NCBI RefSeq assembly: GCF_031598375.1
Contig: NZ_CP123872.1
Location: 1,717,001 to 1,781,000, forward strand
Direction of reading: 5' to 3'
Length of the DNA: 64,000 nt
Source: Temperatibacter marinus
GTDB taxonomy: Bacteria; Pseudomonadota; Alphaproteobacteria; Sphingomonadales; Kordiimonadaceae
The first letter of the stretch is position 1; every line of letters starts with the position of its first letter. The notes beneath the pieces were generated by a model. The model was given only the letters and a program-made list of their open reading frames with translations, had not been told where the DNA came from and did no database searches. The position numbers and the translations under genes were made by a program. Of this stretch, positions 10,212-18,462 are shown in pieces.

Positions 10212-10673
10212 TTAATCTCTGTGATAAGGGTGTCCAGCCCCTATGGACCATATGCGGTAAATTTGCTCGGCGAGCATAACCCGCAAAAGCATATGAGGCC
10301 ACGTATTTTTTCCTAATGAGAGCAAAAGATTTGCTTTCTTCCGGACAGTCTCATCAAGGCCGTCAGCACCACCAATGATGAATGTTAGCTGATTAAATCC
10401 TTGTAGATGGATGCTATCAATTTTTTCAGCAAGAGACCGGCTGGAATAATCTTTGCCTCTTTCATCGAGTACGATCACAGCAGAGCCGTCTGGAATGGCT
10501 GCCAGTAATTTTTCTGCTTCCTCTTTTTTTCTAAGGTCTGGGGTTGCGGCAGGTTTCTTTATCTCAAACTCTTGGACGTCAACTTTCCAAGGTAAGCGGG
10601 ATATATACTCCTGAAAGAGTGTATATTCAGGGCCTCTGCCCATTTTTCCAAATGCTAAAAGTTTAATGCGCAA
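10212..10673 (-). CDS. rlmH: 23S rRNA (pseudouridine1915-N3)-methyltransferase
   Basis: SPOUT methyltransferase that methylates pseudouridine 1915 in helix 69 of 23S rRNA. It is 153 residues. Hallmarks are the opening segment IKLLAFGKM, VIVLDERGKDYSSRSLAEKI, the knot FIIGGADGLDETVRKKA, and the invariant C-terminus LAEQIYRIWSIGAGHPYHRD. The start codon is TTG (frame TTG-CGC-ATT-AAA). No ATG in this frame lies early enough for a full domain, and no clear Shine-Dalgarno is seen, so initiation may be weak. A strong terminator separates it from rsfS. Confidence 0.95.
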   Translation of the reverse strand: MRIKLLAFGKMGRGPEYTLFQEYISRLPWKVDVQEFEIKKPAATPDLRKKEEAEKLLAAIPDGSAVIVLDERGKDYSSRSLAEKIDSIHLQGFNQLTFIIGGADGLDETVRKKANLLLSLGKNTWPHMLLRVMLAEQIYRIWSIGAGHPYHRD

Positions 10674-10727
10674 AAGACACCAGCCATCCCAAAAGGGAAT
10701 AGATTGTAATGTATATGTTTAGCCCTA

Positions 10728-10754
10728 TAAAAAAGCCTGCTACTGCAGGCTTTT
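10728..10754 (-). terminator. Intrinsic terminator after rsfS
   Basis: Perfect hairpin AAAAGCCTGC (10731-10740) / GCAGGCTTTT (10745-10754) with a 4-base loop. Read on the minus strand it begins two bases after the rsfS stop codon and runs into a T tract. It implies that rlmH and genes below it have their own promoter or rely on read-through. Confidence 0.9.
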
Positions 10755-10755
10755 A

Positions 10756-11184
10756 TCAATTTAAAGGCTGTGCTTCTTCTTCATCGGTATCGCTCGCCCA
10801 AAGCTTATCGAGATTATAGAATTCTCTAACTTCTGGGCGGAACAGGTGAACGATGATGTCTCCTGTGTCTACAAGAACCCAATCTGCTTGATCCAAGCCT
10901 TCTACGCGTGCACCAGTGATACCAGCTTCTTTCAAGGCCTTCATTAAATAATCAGTGAGAGCCGCGACTTGACGATTTGATCGCCCAGAAGCAATAACCA
11001 TATAGTCTGCGATTCCGCTTTTCCCTGAAAGATTGATAGGAACGATTTCTTCAGCTTTGTTAGAATCAAGGGTCGATGTAATCGTCTCAAGAAGGTCCGA
11101 TAGCGCGATCTGCGCGACGGGTGCTGTGCTGACTGTGTCAGTCTGAGATGCTGTCTGCAACGAAGTCTCCTTTAAGTGTTGCAT
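10756..11184 (-). CDS. rsfS: Ribosomal silencing factor RsfS
   Basis: Binds ribosomal protein L14 and blocks 30S-50S joining when nutrients run low. It is 142 residues with an unusually long non-conserved N-terminal tail (about 25 residues, rich in T, S, Q) before the conserved core LSDLLETITSTLDSNKAEEIVPINLSGKSGIADYM. Then come VIASGRSNRQVAALTDYL, RVEGLDQADWVLVDTGDIIVHLFRPEVREFY and a short acidic tail. It is usually next to nadD and rlmH, as here. It lies 50 bases after nadD and is followed directly by a terminator. Confidence 0.95.
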   Translation of the reverse strand: MQHLKETSLQTASQTDTVSTAPVAQIALSDLLETITSTLDSNKAEEIVPINLSGKSGIADYMVIASGRSNRQVAALTDYLMKALKEAGITGARVEGLDQADWVLVDTGDIIVHLFRPEVREFYNLDKLWASDTDEEEAQPLN

Positions 11185-11234
11185 TACGGGGAGTATTCCC
11201 CTTCAAGAGCCACTCACTTTATTGCCCGAGTGCT

Positions 11235-11870
11235 CTAATGACCCCACCAGTCGCATTTTAACTGTTGACGGATCATAGATGCCGATGATGCATTTCTCAC
11301 AAGAGGTACAAAACACCAGCTGGGCGCGATGCTCTTTGTCACATCTTTAGGCTTTTGTCGATCTTTATAAAATTCACGAGTCAGTCTATTGTGACGCCCA
11401 GCCATAGAATAGCCTGTTCTATCAAAAATCGCAATGGGAAGAATGTGAACAATATCGCGCCACTGAGCCCATAAATGAAAAATTTCTGCATTATCAGCCC
11501 CCATAATCCAGACGAAGGAAGATTTAGGAAAGCGTTTTCGGATTTCTTTGACCGTATCCACAGAATAGCGTGTTTTCAAAGCTTTCTCTAACCCAAGTAC
11601 TTTGATTCGGGGCGCTGTGAAAAATTGAGAACAGACTTCTAATCGCCGGTCAAAGGGGGCCATATCCTTAGAAGCTTCTTTTAAAGGATTGCCTGGGCTC
11701 ACTAGAATCCATACTTCATCAAGGTCAAGTTTTTGCAAGGCGCTTTTTGCGATATGAAGGTGACCGCTATGTGGAGGATTAAAACTCCCTCCGTAAAGGC
11801 CAATTTTTTTTCCTTGAGCGCTGAGTGAAAGTCCCGCTAAATTCATATGCCCTTTTTGAGTAGGGATCAT
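11235..11870 (-). CDS. nadD: Nicotinate-nucleotide adenylyltransferase
   Basis: Converts nicotinate mononucleotide plus ATP to deamido-NAD in NAD biosynthesis. Nucleotidyltransferase motifs are KIGLYGGSFNPPHSGHLHIA (GSFNPPHxGH), MGADNAEIFHLWAQW, and the C-terminal NASSASMIRQQL (ISSTxIR-like). The frame is open further upstream to 11927, but those residues overlap proA and are not domain-like. The ATG at 11870 overlaps the proA stop codon as ATGA, a coupling arrangement, and is chosen here. A second ATG at 11846, preceded by AAAGGG, is an alternative. Confidence 0.93.
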   Translation of the reverse strand: MIPTQKGHMNLAGLSLSAQGKKIGLYGGSFNPPHSGHLHIAKSALQKLDLDEVWILVSPGNPLKEASKDMAPFDRRLEVCSQFFTAPRIKVLGLEKALKTRYSVDTVKEIRKRFPKSSFVWIMGADNAEIFHLWAQWRDIVHILPIAIFDRTGYSMAGRHNRLTREFYKDRQKPKDVTKSIAPSWCFVPLVRNASSASMIRQQLKCDWWGH

Positions 11871-13126
11871 AGGCGTAGCTGGCCTTGACCTAGGACACGA
11901 TATTTGAAAGTTGTAAGTTGTTCGCATCCTACAGGTCCGCGTGCATGAATGCGGCCTGTCGCGATGCCGATTTCAGCACCCATGCCAAATTCTCCTCCAT
12001 CGGCAAACTGCGTAGAGGCGTTATGCATGACAATGGCACTATCCACATCACGTAGGAAGCGATCAGCATTTTCTTGAGTTTCTGTAATGATGCAATCTGT
12101 ATGATGGCTGCTGTGAAGACTGATAAAGTCAAGAGCCCTATCCATATTTGAGACAGTTCTAACTGCAACGATTGTATCTAGATATTCTGTGTCCCAATCA
12201 TCGTTTGTTGCCAACTCTGCATAAGGGATATGTGCCATCACAGAGGTTCCACCTCGAATTCTGCAGCCGGCCTTTTTGAGTTCTGAACAAATATGCTTCA
12301 TCATCTCAATTTCATCTTGATGGATGAGAACAGTTTCAACGGCTCCACAAACTCCAGGGCGTCGCATTTTAGAATTGACGATTATTTCTGCTGCGCGGTC
12401 CTGATCGGCTCCTTTGTCCACATAGATATGATTAACCCCTTCTAAATGGGCAAAGACTGGAACACGGGCTTCTTCTTGGACACGGGAGACAAGTGATTTG
12501 CCGCCGCGGGGGACTATGACATCAATTTTGCCACTGGCTTTCAGCATATGGCCCACAGCCTCACGGTCTGTCATCGGGACAAGTTGGGCAATAAATTTGG
12601 GCAGCCCTGCATGATCAAATCCATCAAGCATGGCTGTAAGAATGGCTTTGTTTGAATGAAGGCACTCACTGCCCCCGCGCAAGATGACAGCGTTTCCAGC
12701 TTTTAAGCAAAGGGCTGCTGCATCGGCGGTCACATTAGGTCGACTTTCATAAATCACACCAACTACCCCTAGCGGCGTTCTAACCCGTTGGATATCTAAT
12801 CCATTTGGGCGGGACCATTGGTCCATGATTTGTCCCACAGGATCTTCAAGTCTGGTGATGGCTTCCAAGCCCTGTGCCATGGCATCTATTCGGTCCTGAT
12901 CCAAGTAGAGGCGATCGAGCATCGAACTTGAAAGCCCTTTCTCTGCGCCTGTTTGCATATCTTGCAGGTTGGCTTCAAGGATGAGATGGGCATTGTGCCG
13001 CAGTGACTTAGCAGCCTCTAGCAGGGCTTTGTTTTTGAGGTCTGCAGAACAAACTGCCAGGCCTTTAGCCGCAATGACTGCTTGATCGCAGAGCCTATCT
13101 ATCGTTTGTTTTATCAATTCATCCAT
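11867..13126 (-). CDS. proA: Glutamate-5-semialdehyde dehydrogenase (gamma-glutamyl phosphate reductase)
   Basis: NADPH-dependent reduction of gamma-glutamyl phosphate, the second step of proline synthesis. It is 419 residues, normal length. Aldehyde-dehydrogenase-fold motifs are VRTPLGVVGVIYESRPNVT, CLKAGNAVILRGGSE, DVIVPRGGKSLV, the catalytic Cys region MRRPGVCGAVETVLI, and HNASTQFADGGEFGMGAEIG. Its ATG overlaps the last base of the proB stop codon (TAATG), and its own stop overlaps nadD, so proB-proA-nadD is a tightly coupled unit. Confidence 0.98.
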   Translation of the reverse strand: MDELIKQTIDRLCDQAVIAAKGLAVCSADLKNKALLEAAKSLRHNAHLILEANLQDMQTGAEKGLSSSMLDRLYLDQDRIDAMAQGLEAITRLEDPVGQIMDQWSRPNGLDIQRVRTPLGVVGVIYESRPNVTADAAALCLKAGNAVILRGGSECLHSNKAILTAMLDGFDHAGLPKFIAQLVPMTDREAVGHMLKASGKIDVIVPRGGKSLVSRVQEEARVPVFAHLEGVNHIYVDKGADQDRAAEIIVNSKMRRPGVCGAVETVLIHQDEIEMMKHICSELKKAGCRIRGGTSVMAHIPYAELATNDDWDTEYLDTIVAVRTVSNMDRALDFISLHSSHHTDCIITETQENADRFLRDVDSAIVMHNASTQFADGGEFGMGAEIGIATGRIHARGPVGCEQLTTFKYRVLGQGQLRL

Positions 13127-14262
13127 TAGAAGAGTACCAAATCATCTCTGTGTATAAGGGTAGATCTGACAGAGGCTCCTAAGATTTTAGAGATTGCTTC
13201 ACTGCTCGACCCAATTATTTTTTGTGCGTCAACACTATCAAAATTTGCTAAACCTTGTCCAATTAAATGGCCAGTTTCTCCCATAATGCCAACTAAATCA
13301 CCACGATTAAACTGACCGTCAGCACGAACGACACCCACAGGGAGAAGACTTGCCCCTTTTGTGAGAGCGTTGGCAGCACCAGTGTCAATATGTACAAACC
13401 CTCGGGGCGTTTGCATAGTAGACAACCATTGCTTGCGGAGTGCAAGAGGTGTCTGACTAGCAGGAAATAAAGTTGCGCGGCCTGTTGCTATCATTTGGGA
13501 GAGGGGATGAGGTTCCGTGCCACGAGCAATAGCAAGAGAACAGCCGGCCTTGGTGGCCATTTTTGCGGCCATGATCTTGGTCGTCATTCCGCCAGTCCCG
13601 ACGGATGAATTTGTGCTGACGGCAGGGCCTGCCATTTTTTCAATCTCTTCAGTAATTTCAGGCACGCACTCGATAAAATGTGCCTGAGAATCAAGTTTTG
13701 GATTGGCTGTATAAAGACCGTCAATATCAGAAAGCAGGACGACGAGGTCCGCCTTGGCTAGGCTGCCAACACGGGCTGCGAGACGATCATTATCTCCAAA
13801 CCGAATTTCACTGGTTGCAACGGTATCATTTTCATTGATGACAGGGATAATGCGCCGACTAAGAAGGGCCTCAACAGTGCCGCGCGCATTTAAATGGCGA
13901 GGCCTGTCTTCTAAGTCATCTAACGTCAACAGCATTTGTGCTACAGTAATGCCAAAAGGTGCAAAGGCATCAGCATATGATTGGGCGAGAAGAACTTGTC
14001 CAATGGCTGCAGAGGCTTGTGCTTCTTCAAGTTTGTTGGGGCGCCCGAACAGACCTAGGTCTTTTTTCCCTAGCGCAATAGAACCACTGGAAACGATGAG
14101 AATATCGATCCCTTTTTGACGGAGTTCATTGATATCTTGTGCAAGAGAATTAAGCCAATCCTGCTTGATTTGGCCGGAATCCGGGTCAACGAGGAGGGCA
14201 GAGCCGATCTTTATAATCAGTCTGTTGCAAGTCTCTTTACTGAGTGTCTTAAGATCTTGCAT
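13126..14262 (-). CDS. proB: Glutamate 5-kinase with PUA domain
   Basis: Phosphorylates glutamate at the gamma carboxylate, the first and usually feedback-inhibited step of proline synthesis. It is 378 residues. The amino-acid kinase domain (about 10-260) shows RLIIKIGSALL, ILIVSSGSIALGKKDLG, IPVINENDTVATSEIRFGDND and VGTGGMTTKIMAAKMATKAG. The C-terminal PUA domain (about 280-370) shows GFVHIDTGAANALTKGASLLPVGV. A GAGGA ribosome site precedes the ATG. It lies 9 bases after obgE. Confidence 0.98.
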   Translation of the reverse strand: MQDLKTLSKETCNRLIIKIGSALLVDPDSGQIKQDWLNSLAQDINELRQKGIDILIVSSGSIALGKKDLGLFGRPNKLEEAQASAAIGQVLLAQSYADAFAPFGITVAQMLLTLDDLEDRPRHLNARGTVEALLSRRIIPVINENDTVATSEIRFGDNDRLAARVGSLAKADLVVLLSDIDGLYTANPKLDSQAHFIECVPEITEEIEKMAGPAVSTNSSVGTGGMTTKIMAAKMATKAGCSLAIARGTEPHPLSQMIATGRATLFPASQTPLALRKQWLSTMQTPRGFVHIDTGAANALTKGASLLPVGVVRADGQFNRGDLVGIMGETGHLIGQGLANFDSVDAQKIIGSSSEAISKILGASVRSTLIHRDDLVLF

Positions 14263-14271
14263 AAATCCTCG

Positions 14272-15348
14272 CTATACTGGTGACCAATCACCGTCATCCT
14301 CATGTACGTCATCTGGAAGTTGCTCTAAGTCAGCTTGATCACCCAGTCGACGTGCTGTAATATCATTCTTAACAATTTTCCATAGTGCGCCTAGTGTTTC
14401 CTCAACACCTTCTCCTGTAACGCCAGAGAGAACAACTATGGGATGGGGACAGACTTCTTTAAGAAGTTCAAGCTTTTCTTCGATGTCTTCTTCTATCGTC
14501 GCGTCGCATTTATTCAGGCCCACAATCATAGGACGGTCTTTAAGTTCCTCAGCATAGGCCTCTAACTCATTCATGATTGTTGTGTATGCATCCACGACAT
14601 CATCTTGAACGGCATCTATCAGGTGCAGGAGAACACCGCATCGTTCAACATGTCCAAGAAAGCGATGGCCTAGGCCAACACCTTCGCTTGCTCCTTCAAT
14701 TAAACCAGGGATATCTGCGATCACGAACTCATTGCCTTTAAAACCAACGACGCCTAATTGGGGCGCAATGGTCGTGAAGGGGTAATCAGCAATTTTTGGC
14801 TTAGCCCGGGTAACCGCAGAGAGGAAAGTTGATTTCCCTGCATTTGGTAGACCAAGAAGGCCCGCATCTGCAATTAATTTAAGACGCAAGACAATATAGA
14901 GCTCTTCGCCTTCGCCCCCCTTGGTCGCTGTTCGCGGGGCTTGGTTTGTCGCTGATTTGAAATTTGTATTGCCCAAACCGCCTTCACCGCCTTCAGCAAT
15001 GACGACTTCCTGATCCAATTTAGTTAAATCCGCCAAGAGAAATTCTTGGTCTTCGTCCCAGACTTGGGTGCCAATGGGAACTTCCATGATTAGGTCTTCA
15101 CCATACCGGCCTGTCATGTTTCTTCCAGAGCCATCAATGCCGCGCTGAGCCTTGTAGTGACGTTTATAACGATAATCAACGAGAGTATTGAGGCCTTGAA
15201 CAGCGCGAATGATTACATGAGCACCACGGCCACCATCACCGCCGTTTGGGCCACCAAATTCTACAAATTTCTCCCGGCGAAAGGAGACACATCCATTCCC
15301 ACCAGGGCCTGATTTAACAAATACTCTTGTTTGATCTACGAACTTCAT
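14272..15348 (-). CDS. obgE: Obg/CgtA ribosome-associated GTPase
   Basis: Essential GTPase of late 50S assembly and stress signalling. It is 358 residues. The glycine-rich Obg domain (1-158; MKFVDQTRVFVKSGPGGNGCVSFRREK, GGRGAHVIIRA) is followed by a G domain with GLPNAGKST (G1), the switch region, DIPGLIEG (G3), NKCD (G4) and a short acidic C-terminus (EDDGDWSPV). An AAGGA ribosome site lies ahead of the ATG. It normally follows rplU-rpmA; here two unrelated genes lie between. The 82-base gap upstream holds a long inverted repeat. Confidence 0.98.
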   Translation of the reverse strand: MKFVDQTRVFVKSGPGGNGCVSFRREKFVEFGGPNGGDGGRGAHVIIRAVQGLNTLVDYRYKRHYKAQRGIDGSGRNMTGRYGEDLIMEVPIGTQVWDEDQEFLLADLTKLDQEVVIAEGGEGGLGNTNFKSATNQAPRTATKGGEGEELYIVLRLKLIADAGLLGLPNAGKSTFLSAVTRAKPKIADYPFTTIAPQLGVVGFKGNEFVIADIPGLIEGASEGVGLGHRFLGHVERCGVLLHLIDAVQDDVVDAYTTIMNELEAYAEELKDRPMIVGLNKCDATIEEDIEEKLELLKEVCPHPIVVLSGVTGEGVEETLGALWKIVKNDITARRLGDQADLEQLPDDVHEDDGDWSPV

Positions 15349-15363
15349 CGTTCTTTCCTTATA

Positions 15364-15422
15364 TTTTCTGCGCGCCTTCTAGCAGATCAAGAGCGGAAGG
15401 GGAAGGGAAGGTTCGCAGAAAA
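15364..15422 (-). repeat. Inverted repeat in obgE 5' gap
   Basis: TTTTCTGCG (15364-15372) and CGCAGAAAA (15414-15422) form a perfect 9-bp inverted repeat. Complementary CCTTC and GAAGG stretches lie inside it. It fills most of the gap between the alkylsulfatase-like gene and obgE. It lacks a downstream T tract on the minus strand, so it is not a standard terminator; it could be an mRNA stabiliser or 5' structure. Confidence 0.45.
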
Positions 15423-15430
15423 CGCCCTTT

Positions 15431-17182
15431 TTATCGAATTACAAGGTTTATTTCTGTTGGTTCAGTATCTAAAGAGCTGAGAAGGCTTAAAGCATCCAGT
15501 CGGCTGCCTTCCAAGTCAATATCACCAGAGATCATTTCGCCGAGGAATTCCTTTTCTCCACTAAGTATTTGATCAAAAAGACTGCGGTTCATGATGAGGC
15601 TTGCAGTCGCAGAAGAATCTTCTCCAGAGCGAATATCAAGAATTTGGTTTCTAAGATGGAGAGTGAATGTCTCATTTCTATCGGGAAAGCGGAATTGTAT
15701 CTTAATATCTTTTCCTTCTGCCTTCTCGCCGTCCACATTATAGCGCAAGAGATTGAGCAACCGAATTGAATCGATGAATTTGGGAGAGAACATGGATTGT
15801 AGATGTTTCTGAAAGGCGATGCTGTCGACTTTATTTTCTAATTCCAGGGCGCCGGTCAGATAAAAACCTTGCCAATTGGTATTAATCGTTTGACGCGCCA
15901 TTACCCGGAAAGACCAAGCCTTCAGGCGGCGTGCATCAATGTCGTCATGATCAATTCGGATGAGATGGGTCGTGAGCTCGGCTACCCACTGTGGGTCATT
16001 TGTATCTTTTGCGGCTAAAGCTGCTGCTAAGATTGCCTCTCTGCCGCCCATCATTTTGACATAGCGCCTAGACCTCTCTACGCGAGGTGTCGGATTAAGC
16101 GTTGCTGGATCCCCGTCGAACCAGCTGATGTACCCAGTGAAATAATTCCGTACACTATGTTTTACTGTGCCGTAAAACTCTTTTGTATAAGGATAAAGTT
16201 GCAAGCTTTCAGGCAGTGCCGGTAAGGCTTCTGCCAATTCTTCTTGTGTGTAGCCTTTGTTGATGAGGCGAATGGCTTGATCGTGGGTCCATTGAATGGC
16301 ATCCCTGTAGGTGCGAATGACTGTTTCGATCTCGTCTGCGCCTTCAACAATATTGCCGTGACTTGGCACCATGATTTTAGGTTCGAAAGCACGGATTCTA
16401 TCGAGCGCGGTTATCCATTTGTTCGCATCTCTTGGTTTTGTGCCTCGTAAACTATGAAGGTTAGGAAAACTAGGCCCTTGCATCTCATCACCAGAGAATA
16501 TTACGCCGTGATCTTCCATATAGACAGCAATATGAGAGCCCGCCTCACCGCCCGTTGGAAAGAGGATGAAATTTTCTCCAGCTAACTCAACCTTACTCTC
16601 TTTTGTGATGACGCGTGTCGTTGGAAGAAATCCAGTCTTCCCGCTTTGGACTTTGCCGGAGAGGCCAATGCGATACGCCTTCGTCTCTTCCTCATCATAA
16701 AGGGACATGCCGTACATATAATAAGCCCGCATGCCCATAATACGTCCGACAACATTATTCTCGTCTTGCATTTCTTCATTTAAGTGCTCAGATCCAATGA
16801 TCGCCATATTTGGGTCAGCAATTTCCAAGAAAGAAGCTGCCCCGCCTGTGTGATCAATATGATGGTGCGTATAAATGAGAGCCTTAACAGGTTTATCAAA
16901 TTTGGATTTGATATCATCTACAACTTTTTTAGAATCATTGAGGGAAAGGCCTGTATCAATAATGATTAAACCCTCTTTCCCATCAATCAATATTATATTG
17001 GGTAAATTGCCATTCACATTACGGTAGGACCATATCGGTAGATCGGTTACTTTTTGTAGAACCTCTTCCCCTTTTAGAGCGGGGTCAGAAACAAGCGGGC
17101 GATCGATTGGAATAGGAGCAGGGCCCTTTTCTTCACAGCCAACTAAAAGCAAAGCAAATGTTAGTAATACTATTCCGCGCAT
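15431..17182 (-). CDS. Lipoprotein MBL-fold alkylsulfatase-like hydrolase
   Basis: 583-residue metallo-beta-lactamase-fold protein with the architecture of alkyl (SDS-type) sulfatases: MBL domain (about 50-290) with the metal motif THHHIDHTGG (residues 105-114), a helical dimerisation domain (about 290-440), and an SCP2-like C-terminal domain (about 460-580). The N-terminus is a lipoprotein signal ending in LLVGC with Cys16, so it is likely membrane-tethered in the periplasm. The frame extends to a GTG at 17212, but the codons AGG-AGG there are the Shine-Dalgarno for the ATG at 17182, which fixes the start. Substrate is not certain; a sulfatase ester substrate is inferred from the family. Confidence 0.85.
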   Translation of the reverse strand: MRGIVLLTFALLLVGCEEKGPAPIPIDRPLVSDPALKGEEVLQKVTDLPIWSYRNVNGNLPNIILIDGKEGLIIIDTGLSLNDSKKVVDDIKSKFDKPVKALIYTHHHIDHTGGAASFLEIADPNMAIIGSEHLNEEMQDENNVVGRIMGMRAYYMYGMSLYDEEETKAYRIGLSGKVQSGKTGFLPTTRVITKESKVELAGENFILFPTGGEAGSHIAVYMEDHGVIFSGDEMQGPSFPNLHSLRGTKPRDANKWITALDRIRAFEPKIMVPSHGNIVEGADEIETVIRTYRDAIQWTHDQAIRLINKGYTQEELAEALPALPESLQLYPYTKEFYGTVKHSVRNYFTGYISWFDGDPATLNPTPRVERSRRYVKMMGGREAILAAALAAKDTNDPQWVAELTTHLIRIDHDDIDARRLKAWSFRVMARQTINTNWQGFYLTGALELENKVDSIAFQKHLQSMFSPKFIDSIRLLNLLRYNVDGEKAEGKDIKIQFRFPDRNETFTLHLRNQILDIRSGEDSSATASLIMNRSLFDQILSGEKEFLGEMISGDIDLEGSRLDALSLLSSLDTEPTEINLVIR

Positions 17183-17266
17183 GAGTCCATTCCTCCTGAA
17201 TTGAAGGTTCACTATACTGAGTGAAATCTCGTGATCAAGGATGAACTTACTGGTTTGAAGGTGTTC

Positions 17267-18070
17267 TTATTTTAGCAGGGGTAAGCCCTGCACAGTGAAA
17301 AGTAAATTGAGTTCATTTTTTGCATGGGCGTGAAAATGGGAATTTAGCTCATCCAAAAATTTCTGATTATTGGGTGTGTTCTTACAAACAATCGTTAGGC
17401 TAGCGGCAACATTTGGGGTGCTGGCATCATAGGGAGGAAGTTGCATGCCTAATTGTTTGAAGACAATCGCTATATCGGGGATTGTACCAGAGACATAATC
17501 AACTCTTTTAGAAATTAACATGCGGGCCTTACTGGTTTCATCAGAGGCTGAGATAAAAGTGATATTTCTGTCAGCCCAGACTTTCGGCATATTAGAGCCG
17601 ATAGGAACAGCAATGCGCTTTCCTGAGAAATCCGAGAATTTATTCACAGGCTCTTCGCCGTACTGACTGAAGAAATAAGCGGCAACTTTGTTTAAGGTTG
17701 GTCCATGCAGGTAGTTAGACGGGGCTTGGTTGTAATGTGATTTTACAAGATTTGGACTAAAGGGATAGATGCAGCTTTCCTTGTCTTTACTAAATGTAGC
17801 GATCGCTCTTTTATGCGGCAGAATGGAATAGTCAAGAGTGCTGTCCAATTCGCGGGTAACGATGTTGAAGATTGCATTATACAGCCCTGTTCCATCTTCA
17901 CTCAGAGTTAAGCCCCATGCCGTTCCATAAACTGTAATTCTATCTTCAGTTTGTTGTCCTTCAGTTTGCCTCTCGTCAGCCAGCACATTAAGAAATGAGG
18001 CAAGAACAAGGGCTATCAGAAGTATAACACCTGACAGTGATCCGAGAGTGTATGGTTTATTGATATGCAT
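17267..18070 (-). CDS. Periplasmic solute-binding protein family 3-like
   Basis: 267-residue exported protein with an N-terminal signal/anchor (about 9-31) and a bilobal binding-protein fold of the SBP_bac_3 type: ITVYGTAWGLTLSEDGTGLYNAIFNIV, the middle segment FSDFSGKRIAVPIGSNMP, and RMLISKRVDYVSGTIPDIAIVF. No ABC permease or ATPase is adjacent, so it is an orphan. Such proteins in marine bacteria may be sensors or degenerate transport components. The ligand cannot be told. It is downstream of the rpmA terminator and upstream of the alkylsulfatase-like gene, same strand, 84 bases apart. Confidence 0.75.
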   Translation of the reverse strand: MHINKPYTLGSLSGVILLIALVLASFLNVLADERQTEGQQTEDRITVYGTAWGLTLSEDGTGLYNAIFNIVTRELDSTLDYSILPHKRAIATFSKDKESCIYPFSPNLVKSHYNQAPSNYLHGPTLNKVAAYFFSQYGEEPVNKFSDFSGKRIAVPIGSNMPKVWADRNITFISASDETSKARMLISKRVDYVSGTIPDIAIVFKQLGMQLPPYDASTPNVAASLTIVCKNTPNNQKFLDELNSHFHAHAKNELNLLFTVQGLPLLK

Positions 18071-18095
18071 TTAAGTCAATACAATCCATTAATCG

Positions 18096-18130
18096 AAAAA
18101 GGGAACAAGCAGTTATTCCGCTTGTTCCCT
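18096..18130 (-). terminator. Intrinsic terminator of rplU-rpmA
   Basis: Perfect 10-bp stem GGGAACAAGC (18101-18110) / GCTTGTTCCC (18120-18129). On the minus strand it is followed by a T run (complement of 18096-18100). It lies 25 bases past the rpmA stop. Confidence 0.9.
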
Positions 18131-18154
18131 AAAAATTTCTATTACAAAGCTTGA

Positions 18155-18427
18155 TTACTCAGCAGCTTCGTTGGCAATCTTGTCAATTGAAACGAATTGT
18201 TTCTTGTTTTTGCCTTTGTAGAATTTAACGTTTCCATCAACCAGTGCAAATAGAGTGTGATCTTTACCCATTCCAACATTTTCACCAGCATAGAATTTTG
18301 TTCCACGCTGACGAACAATGATGTTACCAGGAACAACAAGTTCACCACCATATTTTTTGACACCTAAGCGGCGACCTTCAGAGTCGCGACCGTTACGGGA
18401 ACTACCACCAGCTTTTTTGTGAGCCAT
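18155..18427 (-). CDS. rpmA: 50S ribosomal protein L27
   Basis: 90-residue L27, a component of the 50S subunit near the peptidyl transferase centre. Typical sequence: [20 protein letters not shown], then [20 protein letters not shown] and [19 protein letters not shown]. It begins directly with MAHKK, so there is no cleavable N-terminal extension of the Firmicutes type. A strong AAAGGAG ribosome site precedes it. It lies 35 bases after rplU and is ended by the hairpin at 18096-18130. Confidence 0.98.
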   Translation of the reverse strand: MAHKKAGGSSRNGRDSEGRRLGVKKYGGELVVPGNIIVRQRGTKFYAGENVGMGKDHTLFALVDGNVKFYKGKNKKQFVSIDKIANEAAE

Positions 18428-18462
18428 TTGATTTCTCCTTTAAACCTTCTTACGAACTCTAA

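Noticed and set aside
10685-10696. Tiny hairpin and 10-codon frame before rlmH
   Set aside because: Too short, no ribosome site, likely chance.
11871-11927. Longer nadD start overlapping proA by about 60 bases
   Set aside because: Extra residues are not domain-like; the ATGA overlap start at 11870 fits the coupled operon.
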